Assembly: GCF_910589235.1 (NCBI RefSeq)
Contig: NC_060957.1
Span: forward strand, 14,121,867-14,185,866
Direction: 5' to 3'
Length of the DNA: 64,000 nt
DNA from: Vespa crabro
Taxonomy: Eukaryota; Arthropoda; Insecta; Hymenoptera; Vespidae
A program made the translations under genes and the position numbers. The number at the start of each line of letters is the position of its first letter. Position 1 is the stretch's first letter. Shown here piece by piece: positions 25,734-36,608 of the stretch. The notes under the pieces are model-generated. The model ran no database searches. It was not told where the DNA came from and saw only the letters and a list, made by a program, of their open reading frames with translations.

Positions 25734-26969
25734 AAAATCAAAACAAAAAACCAACGTTGGTGAAACGCGACTCGTTTAACCTTTCATTCATCGACTTTGT
25801 AGCAATTCGTACTCGAGACTGGACAAAATATCTACCGATCGAATGTTTGCAGTAAAAATTCTTTCGAGATTAAAAACAAATCTCCGGATTCGATTACTCG
25901 TGCGTCGTATTTGACACGGGGAAAAGAAGAAAAAAAAAACAAAAAAAAAAAAACGATTACGTTCGATTCGTCGAACAAGAAATTTGTTTTTTCCTCTTTT
26001 TAAAAAAATCAAACGATTTCGATAAGACGACGAATGGGAGCTGCGAGTAAGGAGATTCTTTATTCCTTTTTGTTTATTTCTTAATTTCTTTTTTGTTTTT
26101 TCTCATCGATCAAATCGAGCTTAGAAACATTCAGAAATCGTTCTATCTTCTTCTCTACGTGCTGGACCACGAGAAAATGGGTTTTACATCGTCGATTAAC
26201 GATAACAATAATGATAATATACTCGGGAATGATGATGCGTGTGCGCGGGTCTGACAGTATTTCCTTTTTTCTTTAATTTTGTTTCCCCCCCCCCCATGTT
26301 GTTCCTTTGTTTCTTTCTTTCTTTTTTTTTTCTTTCTTCTTTTTCCTTTTCTTGCTTCTCTTAAGAATTCATTATCTTTATTTTGCAGTTCTGTGCTCTC
26401 GTTAACCTCGGAACACCTTACGATATTCACTTCGAACGATGGATGCTACGCAAAATGGATTTACGAAAGTGTCACGTCACACTTGCCGCTGTTAGATCTA
26501 CCAGAATGTTTCTTTTTCATTAAATCGAGAAACGCGAGAAAACGCGTATCGCGCGCTCCTTACATCGCTAAATTTCTGTATTATTATTATTATTATTTTT
26601 TTTTTTCCTTTTCTTCGCTAAATATGGTCGAGTGCTCTATTTTTTCTTTTTCTTGTTCTTTTCTTTTTTCTGATTCCTATACTTTGAAACTGTCCGAAGG
26701 TTCCCACCAAGAAAGATCACGTCGCTTTTAACAGACGACCGCGTCGTATATTTTGTACCTCCTATGTGAAAAATATTCATTTAAAGCTCGTACACGCTCT
26801 ATGTCGCAAAAAATATTATATTCTCTTCTATAAAATTGTCAAATTCTACTAATTCGCTATAAACGCTCTTACGTCGTCGATACGCGACGATTCGCGTCGA
26901 TTGCGAACGATCGTATTCTTCCTCTACTATCATTCTATTGATGTAGGAAAGATATCGGGAAGATATCGA

Positions 26970-27036
26970 AGATATATATATACACACACACACATATATA
27001 TATATATATGTGTGTGTGTATATATATATATATATT
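26970..27036. repeat. Compound (TA)n(CA)n(TA)n(GT)n(TA)n
   Basis: CA and GT runs are placed symmetrically within TA runs, so the block is close to an inverted repeat. Confidence 0.92.
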
Positions 27037-27142
27037 AATTATGCGTGGGATTATACGTATGATTAACAAACAAACGGTTGTCTTTTTTGTTGGATCTTAG
27101 AAACGATCGTTCGATCGACACGTAATCTAGAAATGGATATCG

Positions 27143-27147
<5 letters not shown>

Positions 27148-27174
<27 letters not shown>
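27148..27174. repeat. (T)27 homopolymer
   Basis: Longest clean T run noticed in the window, about 370 bp downstream of the wge stop. A perfect ATGAAT/ATTCAT inverted pair follows directly. Confidence 0.95.
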
Positions 27175-27546
27175 ATGAATGATTCATCGTGATCTCATTT
27201 GTATCATCTCGCAATAACTTAAACATATGTTTCGTGACAATATGTATAACTTGATAATATAGAAAGGATAAAAAAAATTTGAAAAATATTGCGAGAAATT
27301 CGAAAGGAAATTATGTAAAAAAATTTTTCTTTAAAATTGACACTGAAATAATAGGATCCTATTGAAAATTGATGAGTAAATAAAAAAGGAAAGGATAAAA
27401 AAGAGAGGGAAAGAGAGAGATCAAGAAGAATCGCTCGATACGACGCTAATTAAGCTTGAGGGGAAACCTGCGTCCAGTTTCAATGTGGCCCGCAAACTTT
27501 GTGTATTCCATTTGTTCCTATTCGAAGTATCTTATAGGAATTCGAG

Positions 27547-27733
27547 TCATCCAGGATTCTTGACGAGTTTTTTTCCGCGATAATCGTAAACGCGCCGACA
27601 GAAGAGTACCATGTCCGACGGTACTGGTATCGGCGGTTGCCGATTCTTTCTCGGATATACTTGGTCCCCCGGTGGAACTATTAAACCGGGACTCTCCAAA
27701 CCCTCTTCGATTCTTCGCAAATTCTTGCGGTAG
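27547..27733 (-). CDS. wge: wge coding exon 9 (C-terminus and stop)
   Basis: Encodes about residues 958-1019: YRKNLRRIEEGLESPGLIVP, then a Pro-rich linker and VLFCRRVYDYRGKKLVKNPG before TGA (27549-27547). The terminal VLFCRRVYD segment resembles the C-terminus of Wge-type proteins. The acceptor is CTCTTTTAG/CTACCG, phase 2. No polyadenylation signal could be assigned with confidence below it. Confidence 0.9.
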
Positions 27734-27836
27734 CTAAAAGAGAAAGTATAAATTTGCAATTGGAATGTCATAAAAGAAAAAAAAAAAAAAAAAAAAAAAG
27801 AAGTTGGTTTTATATTTTATAACCAAGTAAACTCAC

Positions 27837-28005
27837 CGACAATACTCGTTAAATGTTAGAATATAACACTTGTCCTCTATGCAAGCGACACTGTTGGCAT
27901 CTCTGTGGCGAGAAGCAAACACCTCGTCCTCGGTGTCGCATTGCGTACGGCCCTGTTCCGTGTGTTCCGGCCTGTAGTACCACAGTAGCGAAAACATCAT
28001 CTCAC
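27837..28005 (-). CDS. wge: wge coding exon 8 (end of BAH domain)
   Basis: Encodes about residues 902-958: GEMMFSLLWYYRPEHTEQGR, then EDEVFASRHRDANSVACIED and KCYILTFNEYCR. The WYYRPE...EVFASRH...IxxKCYILTFNEY series is diagnostic of BAH domains in the Wge/BAHCC1/TNRC18 group. The acceptor is CTTTCCAG/GTGAG and the donor TGTCG/GTGAGT. Phase in is 1 and out 2. Confidence 0.95.
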
Positions 28006-28104
28006 CTGGAAAGATAAAATATTTTTTCATCTCCGTCGAAAAAACGGCGAATAAGACGACGACTAGGGGGAAAGGATAGAGATAAAAATTTCAAACCAAC
28101 TTAC

Positions 28105-28264
28105 CGTCGTCTGGATTTTCCCAAAGCGCAGCTATCTTCGCAACGAACGGCAAATCGGCCTTCCTTGGTCCACTCTTAAGTAAAACGCAGTCTCTGGGTC
28201 TCAGGACATCGCCGCTCTCGTGCTTCATGCTAGCGTAACACCGACGTATAGCCGACTCCTCGTT
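28105..28264 (-). CDS. wge: wge coding exon 7 (BAH domain)
   Basis: Encodes about residues 849-902: NEESAIRRCYASMKHESGDV, then LRPRDCVLLKSGPRKADLPF and VAKIAALWENPDDG. DCVLLKSG...PFVAKIAALWEN is the canonical BAH core, with strands entering and leaving the bromo-adjacent homology fold. The acceptor is TCGTAG/AACG and the donor GACGACG/GTAAG. Phase in is 0 and out 1. Confidence 0.95.
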
Positions 28265-28372
28265 CTACGAATACATACAAGGACATATATAAGTTTAGAT
28301 CGAATGAAAATTGTATTAATCCTTTTGAATATTGTACAATCTCACGCGAGATTATCATTATTATATTATTAC

Positions 28373-29818
28373 CGTTAAGTAAACTTTGGCTTCGAAAGCG
28401 TCACCCTCCCAACTCCAGCCGTTACTCCATTTCGGCTTTAAAAATGTTTTTCTAGCGAGCGACAAATTTTCACTCCCTCCTACGGTATCCTCGATTTTGG
28501 AGGTTGCTCTCTTTACGTTAGACTTTTTCGCGCTCTTCCGTTTCTTCTTGATCAATGCCGGCTTCTTCGTTTCTTCGCTAGCCTCGCCACCGGCCTTACA
28601 ACCTTTGCTCGTCGCTTCGTTTTTCTTCGTGCTATCTTTCGATTTCGTATCCTGACCCTTAGCAGACTTTGTCTCCTGCGATTTGCCCTTGCTTCTGCTT
28701 CTAGATTTGACGTCCTGCGTTTTTGCCTTCGTTTTCTCAGTTTTACCCTTACTCTGACTGATCTTCGTTACTATCTTCGATATTTTTTCCAATTCCTTAG
28801 CCAAGCCCAACTTTTTACCAACCTTCTTTAAGATACTAGTACCCTTGTTCTTCTTATTTTCCGATTTATCGTTAATCTTTGTCTTCCGATCCTTCTTCTG
28901 GGTCATTTGCAAGCTCTGCTGTATAACCTTATCGATGGTCTCCATGATGGAAGTATCGCTAGCCGGAGATTTCGAATTACTCGTCAAGCTGTTATTACAC
29001 GCCGCTTGTTTCGTACACTTTGACTTTTTCGACGCGGATTCCGAACTGTTAGGAGTCTCGGCTTTACGTTTCTGACCCTGTACCTGTTGACTCTCCTTCT
29101 TGGCCTGTTTCTTTTTCGAAACGCACGCTTCGTTGACACCGTCCACCTTATCGAGAAGCGGCTCGATCGGTGCTATCACTTTGCTCGTATTATCGTTAAG
29201 ATCTTGAGTCGAGCCAACCGACAGAGTTCTCTTGCTAACCTTCCTTTTCTTACGTCCATCCGACAAACTGTCCAACGACAATTTTCGTTTGGTTACCTTT
29301 TGACACTTTGGTTGTTCAACCTCAACCGGAATCTTTTCGACCGGGATCTCTTCCTTATCTTCGACCGTTTCTTGAACGGTCGGCTCGTAATCCGGCTTTT
29401 TCCAATTCTCATTACCTATCACCACGACGTCGTTGAGCTCCTCCTTCACGTCCGGATCAGCGTCGAGCTTATCGTCGATCAGTAAAATACCCGAATCCTT
29501 GTCAATCTCCAATATAGCCATTTTGCTCTCTTTCATGCACTGCTCGCACTTCATGATATCGCACTTGTAGTCCGACTCACATTTCACGTTACAATTCGCC
29601 GCGCAACTCAAATTATCCCCGATCTCGACGCTGCAGGACTCGCACTTAACGTTATTGTTCTCGAGTTTGAATTCGTGAAACTTGCTGCTCGGACAGTTCC
29701 CAACCGTGAGCTTTTCGCTCGGCGAGAGTGTCTCCATCTTGACCTCGCAAGTAGATGTGCAGCCGTGTTTCTGACAGGCACACTTTCTCAACTTGTCCTC
29801 GGTGCAATTCTTCTCGTC
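28373..29818 (-). CDS. wge: wge coding exon 6 (large exon: Cys-rich segment, nuclear signals, start of BAH domain)
   Basis: Encodes residues 367-848 with phase 0 at both ends. The acceptor is TTTCTCTTAG/GACGAG and the donor TTAACG/GTAATA. It begins DEKNCTEDKLRKCACQKHGC, then has repeated Cys pairs over about 376-460, including KCESCSVEIG and CDIMKCEQC. These may bind zinc, though the spacing fits no finger I know. An acidic segment follows (about 465-530), then Lys-rich nuclear signals, clearest RKKRKVSKR at about 555-563. A predicted amphipathic helix lies at about 694-721. A Lys/Ser/Thr-rich tract leads to KWSNGWSWEGDAFEAKVYLT, the conserved opening of the BAH domain. The middle is probably disordered. 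Confidence 0.92.
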
Positions 29819-29846
29819 CTAAGAGAAAGAAAGAGGGGGCAGAGGG

Positions 29847-29850
<4 letters not shown>

Positions 29851-29892
<42 letters not shown>
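29851..29892. repeat. (GA)21 in wge intron 5
   Basis: Occupies much of the 169-nt intron 29819-29987. On the transcribed strand it reads (CT)n and contributes the pyrimidine tract just upstream of the exon 6 acceptor. Confidence 0.95.
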
Positions 29893-29898
<6 letters not shown>

Positions 29899-29987
29899 AA
29901 GAGAGAAAAAAAACGTAAAGTTAGCACGAAAATGCGAATACGAATGGAAGATTATAGAAAAGTTATGGGAAGTGGAGGCAACGATAC

Positions 29988-30310
29988 CTTGCTCCTGCAG
30001 TCAGAGTTCTGAGAACGATTATGACCACCGACAAGATTATGAGACGGTGGAACAGCCGGTTGGCTTTGATTGAGGTTGCGTAAAGTGTTGAGTTGGACAC
30101 GATCCGTATCCCAGGCATTGGCACCATGAGGTGGCGCTAGCCCGGCTAGCCCCCTCGCTGGCGAGGGCGGACCTACCAAAGCACTGGGCGGCAATGACAG
30201 ACCGGGCCCCGATACCACTGGCGCTCCCTTACCATTACCAATAAGGGGCCCAGTATCCACGTTTTTTGGACATGACTGCATCGGGCACGGACAACCCTGG
30301 AAGGCTGCGT
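29988..30310 (-). CDS. wge: wge coding exon 5
   Basis: Encodes about residues 259-366: HAAFQGCPCPMQSCPKNVDT, a Gly/Pro/Ala-rich part, then NRSQNSDCRSK. CPCPMQSC gives a small Cys cluster. The acceptor is CTATCGTAG/AC and the donor AGCAAG/GTATCG. Phase in is 1 and out 0. The acceptor has a weak pyrimidine tract, so the first few residues are the least certain part of the model, but the phase is forced by both neighbours. Confidence 0.82.
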
Positions 30311-30432
30311 CTACGATAGGGCACGAACATAGGTCGAATTTAATAAAAACACATTCGAGGAGAGAAAAGGCATGGGTTTCCATTAAAGGAAAAAAAAAAA
30401 AAAAGAAAAAAGAAGAAAAAAAGAAAACTCAC

Positions 30433-30638
30433 GGTCTACGAAAGGTCTTCCCTGAGAATGAAGATATGCTGGATTAGCCGGAGGTGGTGGTGGAGGGTAA
30501 CCCCCGTAATACGGAGGCAAGGGATATTCTCCGGGTGGCGGTGGCGGTGGTTGATAGTCAACGACTCCAGGACCACCAGCCGTGCCTCCACCTCCCGGTC
30601 CTCCGCCTCCACCAGATTCCTGATACCCATAGTACTGC
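30433..30638 (-). CDS. wge: wge coding exon 4
   Basis: Encodes about residues 190-259. It starts QYYGYQESGGGGGPGGGG and includes two runs of six Pro (DYQPPPPPPGEYPLPPYYGG and YPPPPPPANPAYLHSQ), ending GRPFVD. The acceptor is TTTGTAG/GCAG and the donor GACC/GTGAGT. Phase in is 2 and out 1. It lacks any ATG near its start, so it shows up only when the splice frame is followed. Confidence 0.85.
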
Positions 30639-30769
30639 CTACAAAGAAATCTTTTTACAGAATGCTAGAAGAGTCCACTCGGTAGAATGGCCCTATTCGC
30701 ATTGCGGGCTCAAATGTGCCTCACACGTTTGCCTTCTCCAAAAGATACTTTGGAGAATATCGTTCTTAC

Positions 30770-30911
30770 CTTCTGTAAGTTGGCGCGTACTTGTAGTACG
30801 GCGGAGGATGAGCGTGAGGATGGGTATACGTAGGTGGATAACAGAGATCTTGATACTGAGGTGGCGTGCTATAATAGGAAGGGCAATATGCCCTATAAAA
30901 GCCTCCTCCAC
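30770..30911 (-). CDS. wge: wge coding exon 3
   Basis: Encodes about residues 143-190, rich in Tyr, Pro and His: GGGFYRAYCPSYYSTPPQYQ, then DLCYPPTYTHPHAHPPPYYK and YAPTYRR. The acceptor is TTCCAG/GTGG and the donor CAGAAG/GTAAG. Phase in is 1 and out 2. This Tyr-rich segment looks specific to the Wge family. Confidence 0.88.
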
Positions 30912-31074
30912 CTGGAACATACAAGGAAGGATTCGTTCGAAATAGATCGTAAAATGGGATAGACCTATAAGATGATATCCTTTGAAATTGCTACGATTCT
31001 TTTCTTCCTTTTTCTCTTTTTCGACTCTATCTAGCGATGAATGATAAATCGAATTTGTCAGGTAGAAAACGGAC

Positions 31075-31269
31075 CTGGAATATCCGCTGTATAGGAATAT
31101 CTGAATGCACCTGTACTACTCGTGCCACCGGAAGTGGTCGATGTCGCGACCAAATCGTCCGAGCCTTCCGAGTTTTGAGGAGGCGTGGGAGTTGGTTCCG
31201 GTGGTGGGCCCTTAACCGGGGGTAATGTTGGCGGGTGCTGTATCAGTGGTCCAGCCGGCTGATAATACC
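31075..31269 (-). CDS. wge: wge coding exon 2
   Basis: Encodes about residues 78-142. It begins GYYQPAGPLIQHPPTLPPVKG, continues with a Pro-rich then Ser/Thr/Gly-rich stretch, and ends FRYSYTADIPG. The acceptor is TTTGTCTGTTTGCAG/GG and the donor ATTCCAG/GTCCGT. Phase in is 1 and phase out is 1. The exon is low in charge and probably disordered. Confidence 0.85.
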
Positions 31270-31335
31270 CTGCAAACAGACAAAATGAAAATCGATTAAA
31301 AGTCGTCGATCGCAATGTTTATCGGACAAAAAAAA

Positions 31336-31338
<3 letters not shown>

Positions 31339-31372
<34 letters not shown>
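31339..31372. repeat. (AT)17 microsatellite
   Basis: AT alternation about 70 bp into wge intron 1 from the exon 2 acceptor. Confidence 0.95.
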
Positions 31373-31377
<5 letters not shown>

Positions 31378-31856
31378 ATATATGTATTATATGTATGTAT
31401 TATATGTATGTATTTATGTTCGATTCTAGGAAAGTTGAAAGAAACTTTGCCTCGCAAAGTTCCGAGCTAAGCGAAACCTGGCTTTCTCCTCGCGAGTAGT
31501 AGGACTGTCGTTACGGTGACGTGCATATCGATTATCCGAAAGATCGTCCGCCATTTACTTCGCCCAATCGCGATTCCGCTTATGTAGGTTAAACGCGCGC
31601 ATATATATATCTATACACACACATGTAGATGACACGCGCGCGTGGAAAGGCGCGTGCTCTCGCATGCTGTATGCGTGAGAGAGAGAGGAAGAGAGAGAAA
31701 TACGTATTCCTATATACGGTGATACACAACAGGCAAACGCAAATATGTGTTTCAAGATTATAGTAATTCAAAATCAATCGTCAAATAATTTCGTCGATAC
31801 TTGCGTGGATCGTTTAAAATAGAACACCAAGTATACATCACGCACGAAGGACACGA

Positions 31857-31864
<8 letters not shown>

Positions 31865-31922
<58 letters not shown>
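31865..31922. repeat. (GA)29 microsatellite
   Basis: Perfect GA run in wge intron 1. Confidence 0.97.
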
Positions 31923-31923
<1 letters not shown>

Positions 31924-32998
31924 GGTCGATGGGCGCAGCATCCATCCAGCCGCATAGAAATCTGTTTCTCTCGATGGACCTCGCGCGCGCGCCAAGTAAA
32001 TGAAGTTTCGCGACGAGGCCAAAGTGAATGAAGGGTACACGCTGGCTTTCTCGAGTGTATATATCCTTAGCCGGACAGGGCCGTGCCCGATCGAGGATAA
32101 AGGCCGCGTCCTTTAGGATGCCTACTGAAAAATATCGCGAGAAACGAGGTTTTATCGTATTCGATGTGCCGTGCTGTTGCTACCGTTTTCGAACTCGATT
32201 CGACCTTCGTGATCCGATTTTTATTTCTCTTCGTTCACTACGAACGAAAGAGAGAAATCCTTTCGTTTCTTCTTTGTTCGATTGAAAAAGAATATGGATA
32301 CGGTTCGAAAGATTTTCTACTCTATCTCGTCTGTTCGATCATGGATCAAATCGAGAACAATCTGTGGTTTGACGGTTTCTTTCTTTCTCCTTTTTTTGTC
32401 TTCCTTTTTCTCTTCTCGGATTTTTGTTTTTTGTTTCAATTCTTTTTTCTTTTTTTTTTTGTTTTGTTTACTCTCTCAAGGTTGAAATAAGAATCTTTGT
32501 AATCGTGCTATAACGTTTTTCGAGATGCGAATGAGATCAAATGCGAGATGTCTTTTCTATGAGAATAACGAGATAGAAAATATCAGTGAAAAGGAACAAT
32601 CGAGGAACGGGTTAGTATCTTATTGACAACAAGATGCAAAGAAAAAAGTCAATGTTCATTCATACGAAGGTTATACTCTGGGAAAAAGCTCGGAAAGTTC
32701 TCTTTCTTGAAATACCTATCTCATACCTTTCCTGTCTCGACGGGCCGTTCCAAAGTAGAACGTCTCGCGAACCTCGCGAAGCAAGAAGATATTTTAAGGT
32801 CGACGTATTGGGATGTCTCAGGGACGCGCACGTCGACGTTTATGTCGTCGTGTCGTTGTTTGCGATCTATTAAGGTCGCTACGAGGCTCGTGAAAATATT
32901 TTCAACCTAGAAGGTTTATATGTATGTGACTGGCGAAGAACCGATGACGAGGGACAACGAAACAGAGGTGGCAGAGCTATTAAATACGTCCATTAAAT

Positions 32999-33003
<5 letters not shown>

Positions 33004-33061
<58 letters not shown>
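33004..33061. repeat. (CT)29 microsatellite
   Basis: Perfect CT run in wge intron 1; an oppositely oriented (GA)n lies at 33346. Confidence 0.97.
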
Positions 33062-33064
<3 letters not shown>

Positions 33065-33344
33065 TCACTAACTCGAGTGTTGCAAACGTGAGAACGTAAT
33101 CTTTCTTCCGAGCAAAGGTCACCTAAAGCTTTTCAGGACTCTCTCGGTGGAAAGTTCAACGAGGATGGTTGGAACGCAATGAACAATGCCGGAAAGCCTT
33201 CCATGTAGTACACGTATATATACTCAAAATGTATATAAGCGCGTGTATGTGCCTACACACAGTTGATCTAGGTCTATAGATGTAGACACGAGTGTATCGG
33301 TGGAAACCATGGACACGACAAATGGGTCACTGTCCGGCACCGTT

Positions 33345-33345
<1 letters not shown>

Positions 33346-33399
<54 letters not shown>
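33346..33399. repeat. (GA)27 microsatellite
   Basis: Perfect GA run forming an inverted pair with the CT run 285 bp to the left. Confidence 0.97.
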
Positions 33400-33411
<12 letters not shown>

Positions 33412-33605
33412 CGCGACCCATCGATCTAATGGCACGGAACGTGGAAGATGATGATAAACGCGAGACACCGCTCCGTTTCACGTCTATCTTTTCTCTCCTT
33501 TCGACAAAAGCTAACACACGGACATATTTGAAACGTGCTTCACGAGTTTTTCCCGAAACTCGAATGAATTTTTCGGAACGATCAAACGTCCTGCTTAACA
33601 CATAT

Positions 33606-33638
<33 letters not shown>

Positions 33639-34822
33639 ATCTCTATCTCTATCTATCTATCTCTATAAGGAATATTATAATAGTTCTCCTATATTATTTT
33701 TTCTTACTGCTGAAAGAGCCGGCGGAAAGCAACCTTCGATTCAGGAAACATAAAAATTCTTTTCCATAATATATATATATATATATTATGAATACTAATT
33801 GAATGGTATAATGAAGAGCTTATCAGGACAAGATAAAAAGAAACGAGCCGTTCCTTTCTGTCTTTCTCTCTCTCTCTCTTTCTTTCGTTCGGACAAGACG
33901 GAAAGAGAGAAAAGACAGTGGGTGCCGACTCTATTCCTATCTGTGGCCTATGCTGGTACGCTACGGTACTACTACTCGTTTTATCTTCGTATATCGCAGG
34001 CAAAAGTCTCGGAACGAACGGCGCTCGTAGCCTAGAGAAGTCAAGGACCCGAGCACGAAGGTGCCTTGCCGCAACGTGCCGGTGTCGTTGACTCAGAATA
34101 GAATCGAGAGAGTCTGACACTCTCAATGGCGCGTTTCGCGCTTTGCTCTTTCTCTTACTGTGTCTCGTTCGTTTGAAAAATCGTTACACGATGTCGATTG
34201 ATCACGAAACGTCCTCGAAATTGTCCCGTTTCTAACGTATCTCTACAATGCTTGAATGCGTTCGATCAACTTGGAGATATAATTCTCGAAGTAATGTAGA
34301 AAATCTGAAGAGCTGAAGAAACGTAACCTTTTGACGGCCACCATCGCCAAAAAGATCCAATCTGGATCTGTTTGATTCGACCTTGTTACGTTTCTCCTTT
34401 TTCTTTTTTTCTTTCGATTTTTTCCTTTTTCCTCTTGCCTTTTTTCTCTTTTTTTTTTATTTTATTTTATTTTATTTTTTTTTTTTCTTTTTTTAAACAT
34501 GCACGCTGAAGAGAGAACGCTGAAAATTTCGCTAAAACGACTCTTGCTTCCTGCATGAAACATCGAGAGAAAGAGAGAAGGTGGAAGTTGCTCGGTACGG
34601 GCAGAAATTGAACTCGCTTGGATGTTTGCCCAACGACGAGAAAGACCGAACGGTTGTTTCTCGCTTTCTCTCTCTTTCTCTCTCTCTCTCTGTCTATCTC
34701 TATCTATCTCTTTCTCTCTTTTAGAGTCCACGAAGAATTATTCGTAAACTTTTCGAAGCTTCTTGACATTTTGCAAATCCTTTTAAGGTAATTGCCTCGT
34801 CAAACGTAACTATCCTTTCTCT

Positions 34823-34825
<3 letters not shown>

Positions 34826-34898
<73 letters not shown>
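34826..34898. repeat. (CT)36 microsatellite
   Basis: One of the longest perfect dinucleotide runs of the window; (GA)n follows at 35136. Confidence 0.97.
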
Positions 34899-34900
<2 letters not shown>

Positions 34901-35129
34901 TTCTATCTCTCTTTCTCTGTCTTTTAAGAGAAGACGATTAATCGAATGACGATCGTACTCGATAAATAAATCAATTTCTATGTTCAAGAGCCTACCCACG
35001 AAGGAATAATAAATATTCTTCTGGAGAATCGATGAGTATTCGAACGGTCGCATCGAGAAGGAGAACGACGGGCTTATCCAAAGAGTATTGCTCTGTTTTC
35101 CAAGTATCGGCCAAACCCTTTGAAGAGAC

Positions 35130-35135
<6 letters not shown>

Positions 35136-35174
<39 letters not shown>
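35136..35174. repeat. (GA)19 microsatellite
   Basis: Perfect GA run, inverted relative to the CT run at 34826. Confidence 0.96.
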
Positions 35175-35177
<3 letters not shown>

Positions 35178-35321
35178 AACTAGTATCGATTCGATCGAAA
35201 TTAATAAATTATTATCAACCACGGTGGACGGAAAGTTAGCTCGGGCCCATTCACCTTCTTATGTTCGGGACACGATAAATTCATTCGACAGCAGGACGAC
35301 GAATAAGAAAGAAGAAAGAGA

Positions 35322-35385
35322 AAAAGAAGAAGAAGAAGAAGAAGAAGAAGTGGTGGTGGTGATGGTGATGGTGGTGGTGGTGGTC
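35322..35385. repeat. (GAA)n(GGT)n compound array
   Basis: GAA/AGA units switch to GGT/GAT units; strongly G-rich at the right end. Confidence 0.9.
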
Positions 35386-35965
35386 TGATAATATCGGCCT
35401 GGACACGAGCTCAAAGTGATTTACATTATTTATATCGAGGTTCTGTCTTTCTCTCTCGGCATGCTCTAGTCCTCGGTTTAATCACGCTGGCACAAACGGC
35501 CGTCGGTAATTGATTCTTATACGGTATCGGCGCGATACGGGGTGGCTTGGAATGCGAGATCGGCGCCATAGTACACCGCCTAGTATTATCGTTCCGACAG
35601 CTTTGCCGATGTTTACTCGCGCGTCTCTTTGTAACCTATCGACTACGCTTGAGATTCTAAAGAACCACTTTGTTTCTTCCTTCCTTCCTTCCTTCTTTCT
35701 TTCTTTCTTTTTCTCTTCTTCTTCTTTTTTTTTTTCTTTTTACATTTGCCCATAATATAATAAAGAAATAACAACGACGCCGTCAACCGTACCAAGGAGA
35801 AATTTTACTTACAAATTGACTCAACTTGATATACCTATGTATTTATAAAAAGGAGAGAGAGCCCTATTTGGTACACGAGTGCTGTAAAAAGGATCGAAAC
35901 CGTCGATGATGTATAAATATACTTTGTTCTTTATAAGAATAGGCTTTAATAGTAAGACAAGAAGA

Positions 35966-35997
<32 letters not shown>

Positions 35998-35999
35998 TG

Positions 36000-36032
<33 letters not shown>

Positions 36033-36157
36033 ATAGTAGTAGTAGTAGTAATAATAGTAATAGTAGTAGGAGCCACAGATGCAACAGCAGCAGCAGCAGT
36101 AGTAGTAGTAGTAGTAGTAATAGTAGTAGTAGCAGTAGTAGTAGTAATAGTAGTAGA
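35966..36157. repeat. Large (AGT)n array with variants
   Basis: About 190 bp of AGT/GTA units with AAT, AGC and GGT variants. It is interrupted by one non-repeat island (GGAGCCACAGATGCAAC) near 36068-36084. Every frame through it is a homopolymer-like translation, so it is not coding. Confidence 0.96.
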
Positions 36158-36571
36158 GTAGTGGTAAGTACAAAGTCGACGTTTAGAGCCATTTAACGAG
36201 CGGCATAGGCGAGAGCATATTGAAGGCAGAAAGGCAAGCAAGCAGGCATCCTCACCGAAGGCGAGGGTGTGCACGAGCCTTTTTTTAACGTACGGTATGC
36301 GCGAGCCAACACCGATACGCTCAGCGGCACGCAACTTTGTTAATCCATAACCGTCACCGTGTCATCGTTGTTCACCGGCCGTCCCTGTGCTAAATACGAA
36401 AGCGGACGACTTAAGAAAACGAAGAAAAATTCGCTAAATCTACAATAATACTTACGATTTTTCTTAGATCGTGTTTCTTATACTTTAGCGATAGCTAACG
36501 CTTAGATGCCTATTCGTTCTATATTCTTATCTCTCTCTCTCTCTCTCCCTCTATACACACACTCACACACG

Positions 36572-36608
<37 letters not shown>

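Larger units (their letters stand above)
17897..27546. other. Intergenic or netrin 5' region without recognised genes
   Basis: This lies between the netrin ATG and the wge stop codon. It holds (CT)n, (TTA)n, (AAT)n, (TA)n and (CGT)n repeats and many A/T homopolymers. Complex sequence remains mainly at 18480-18780, 18890-19130, 19400-19700 and 21000-21140. AT content rises between about 20.7 and 27.4 kb. Netrin 5' untranslated exons and promoter, and the wge 3' untranslated region, should both be here, but neither boundary is visible. Confidence 0.6.

Noticed and set aside
28386..29485. Plus-strand frames opposite wge exon 6
   Set aside because: Antisense shadows of the large coding exon.
35821..36334. 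Long overlapping frames on both strands through the AGT array
   Set aside because: All are translations of a trinucleotide repeat (poly-Ser, poly-Leu, poly-Thr, poly-Tyr).
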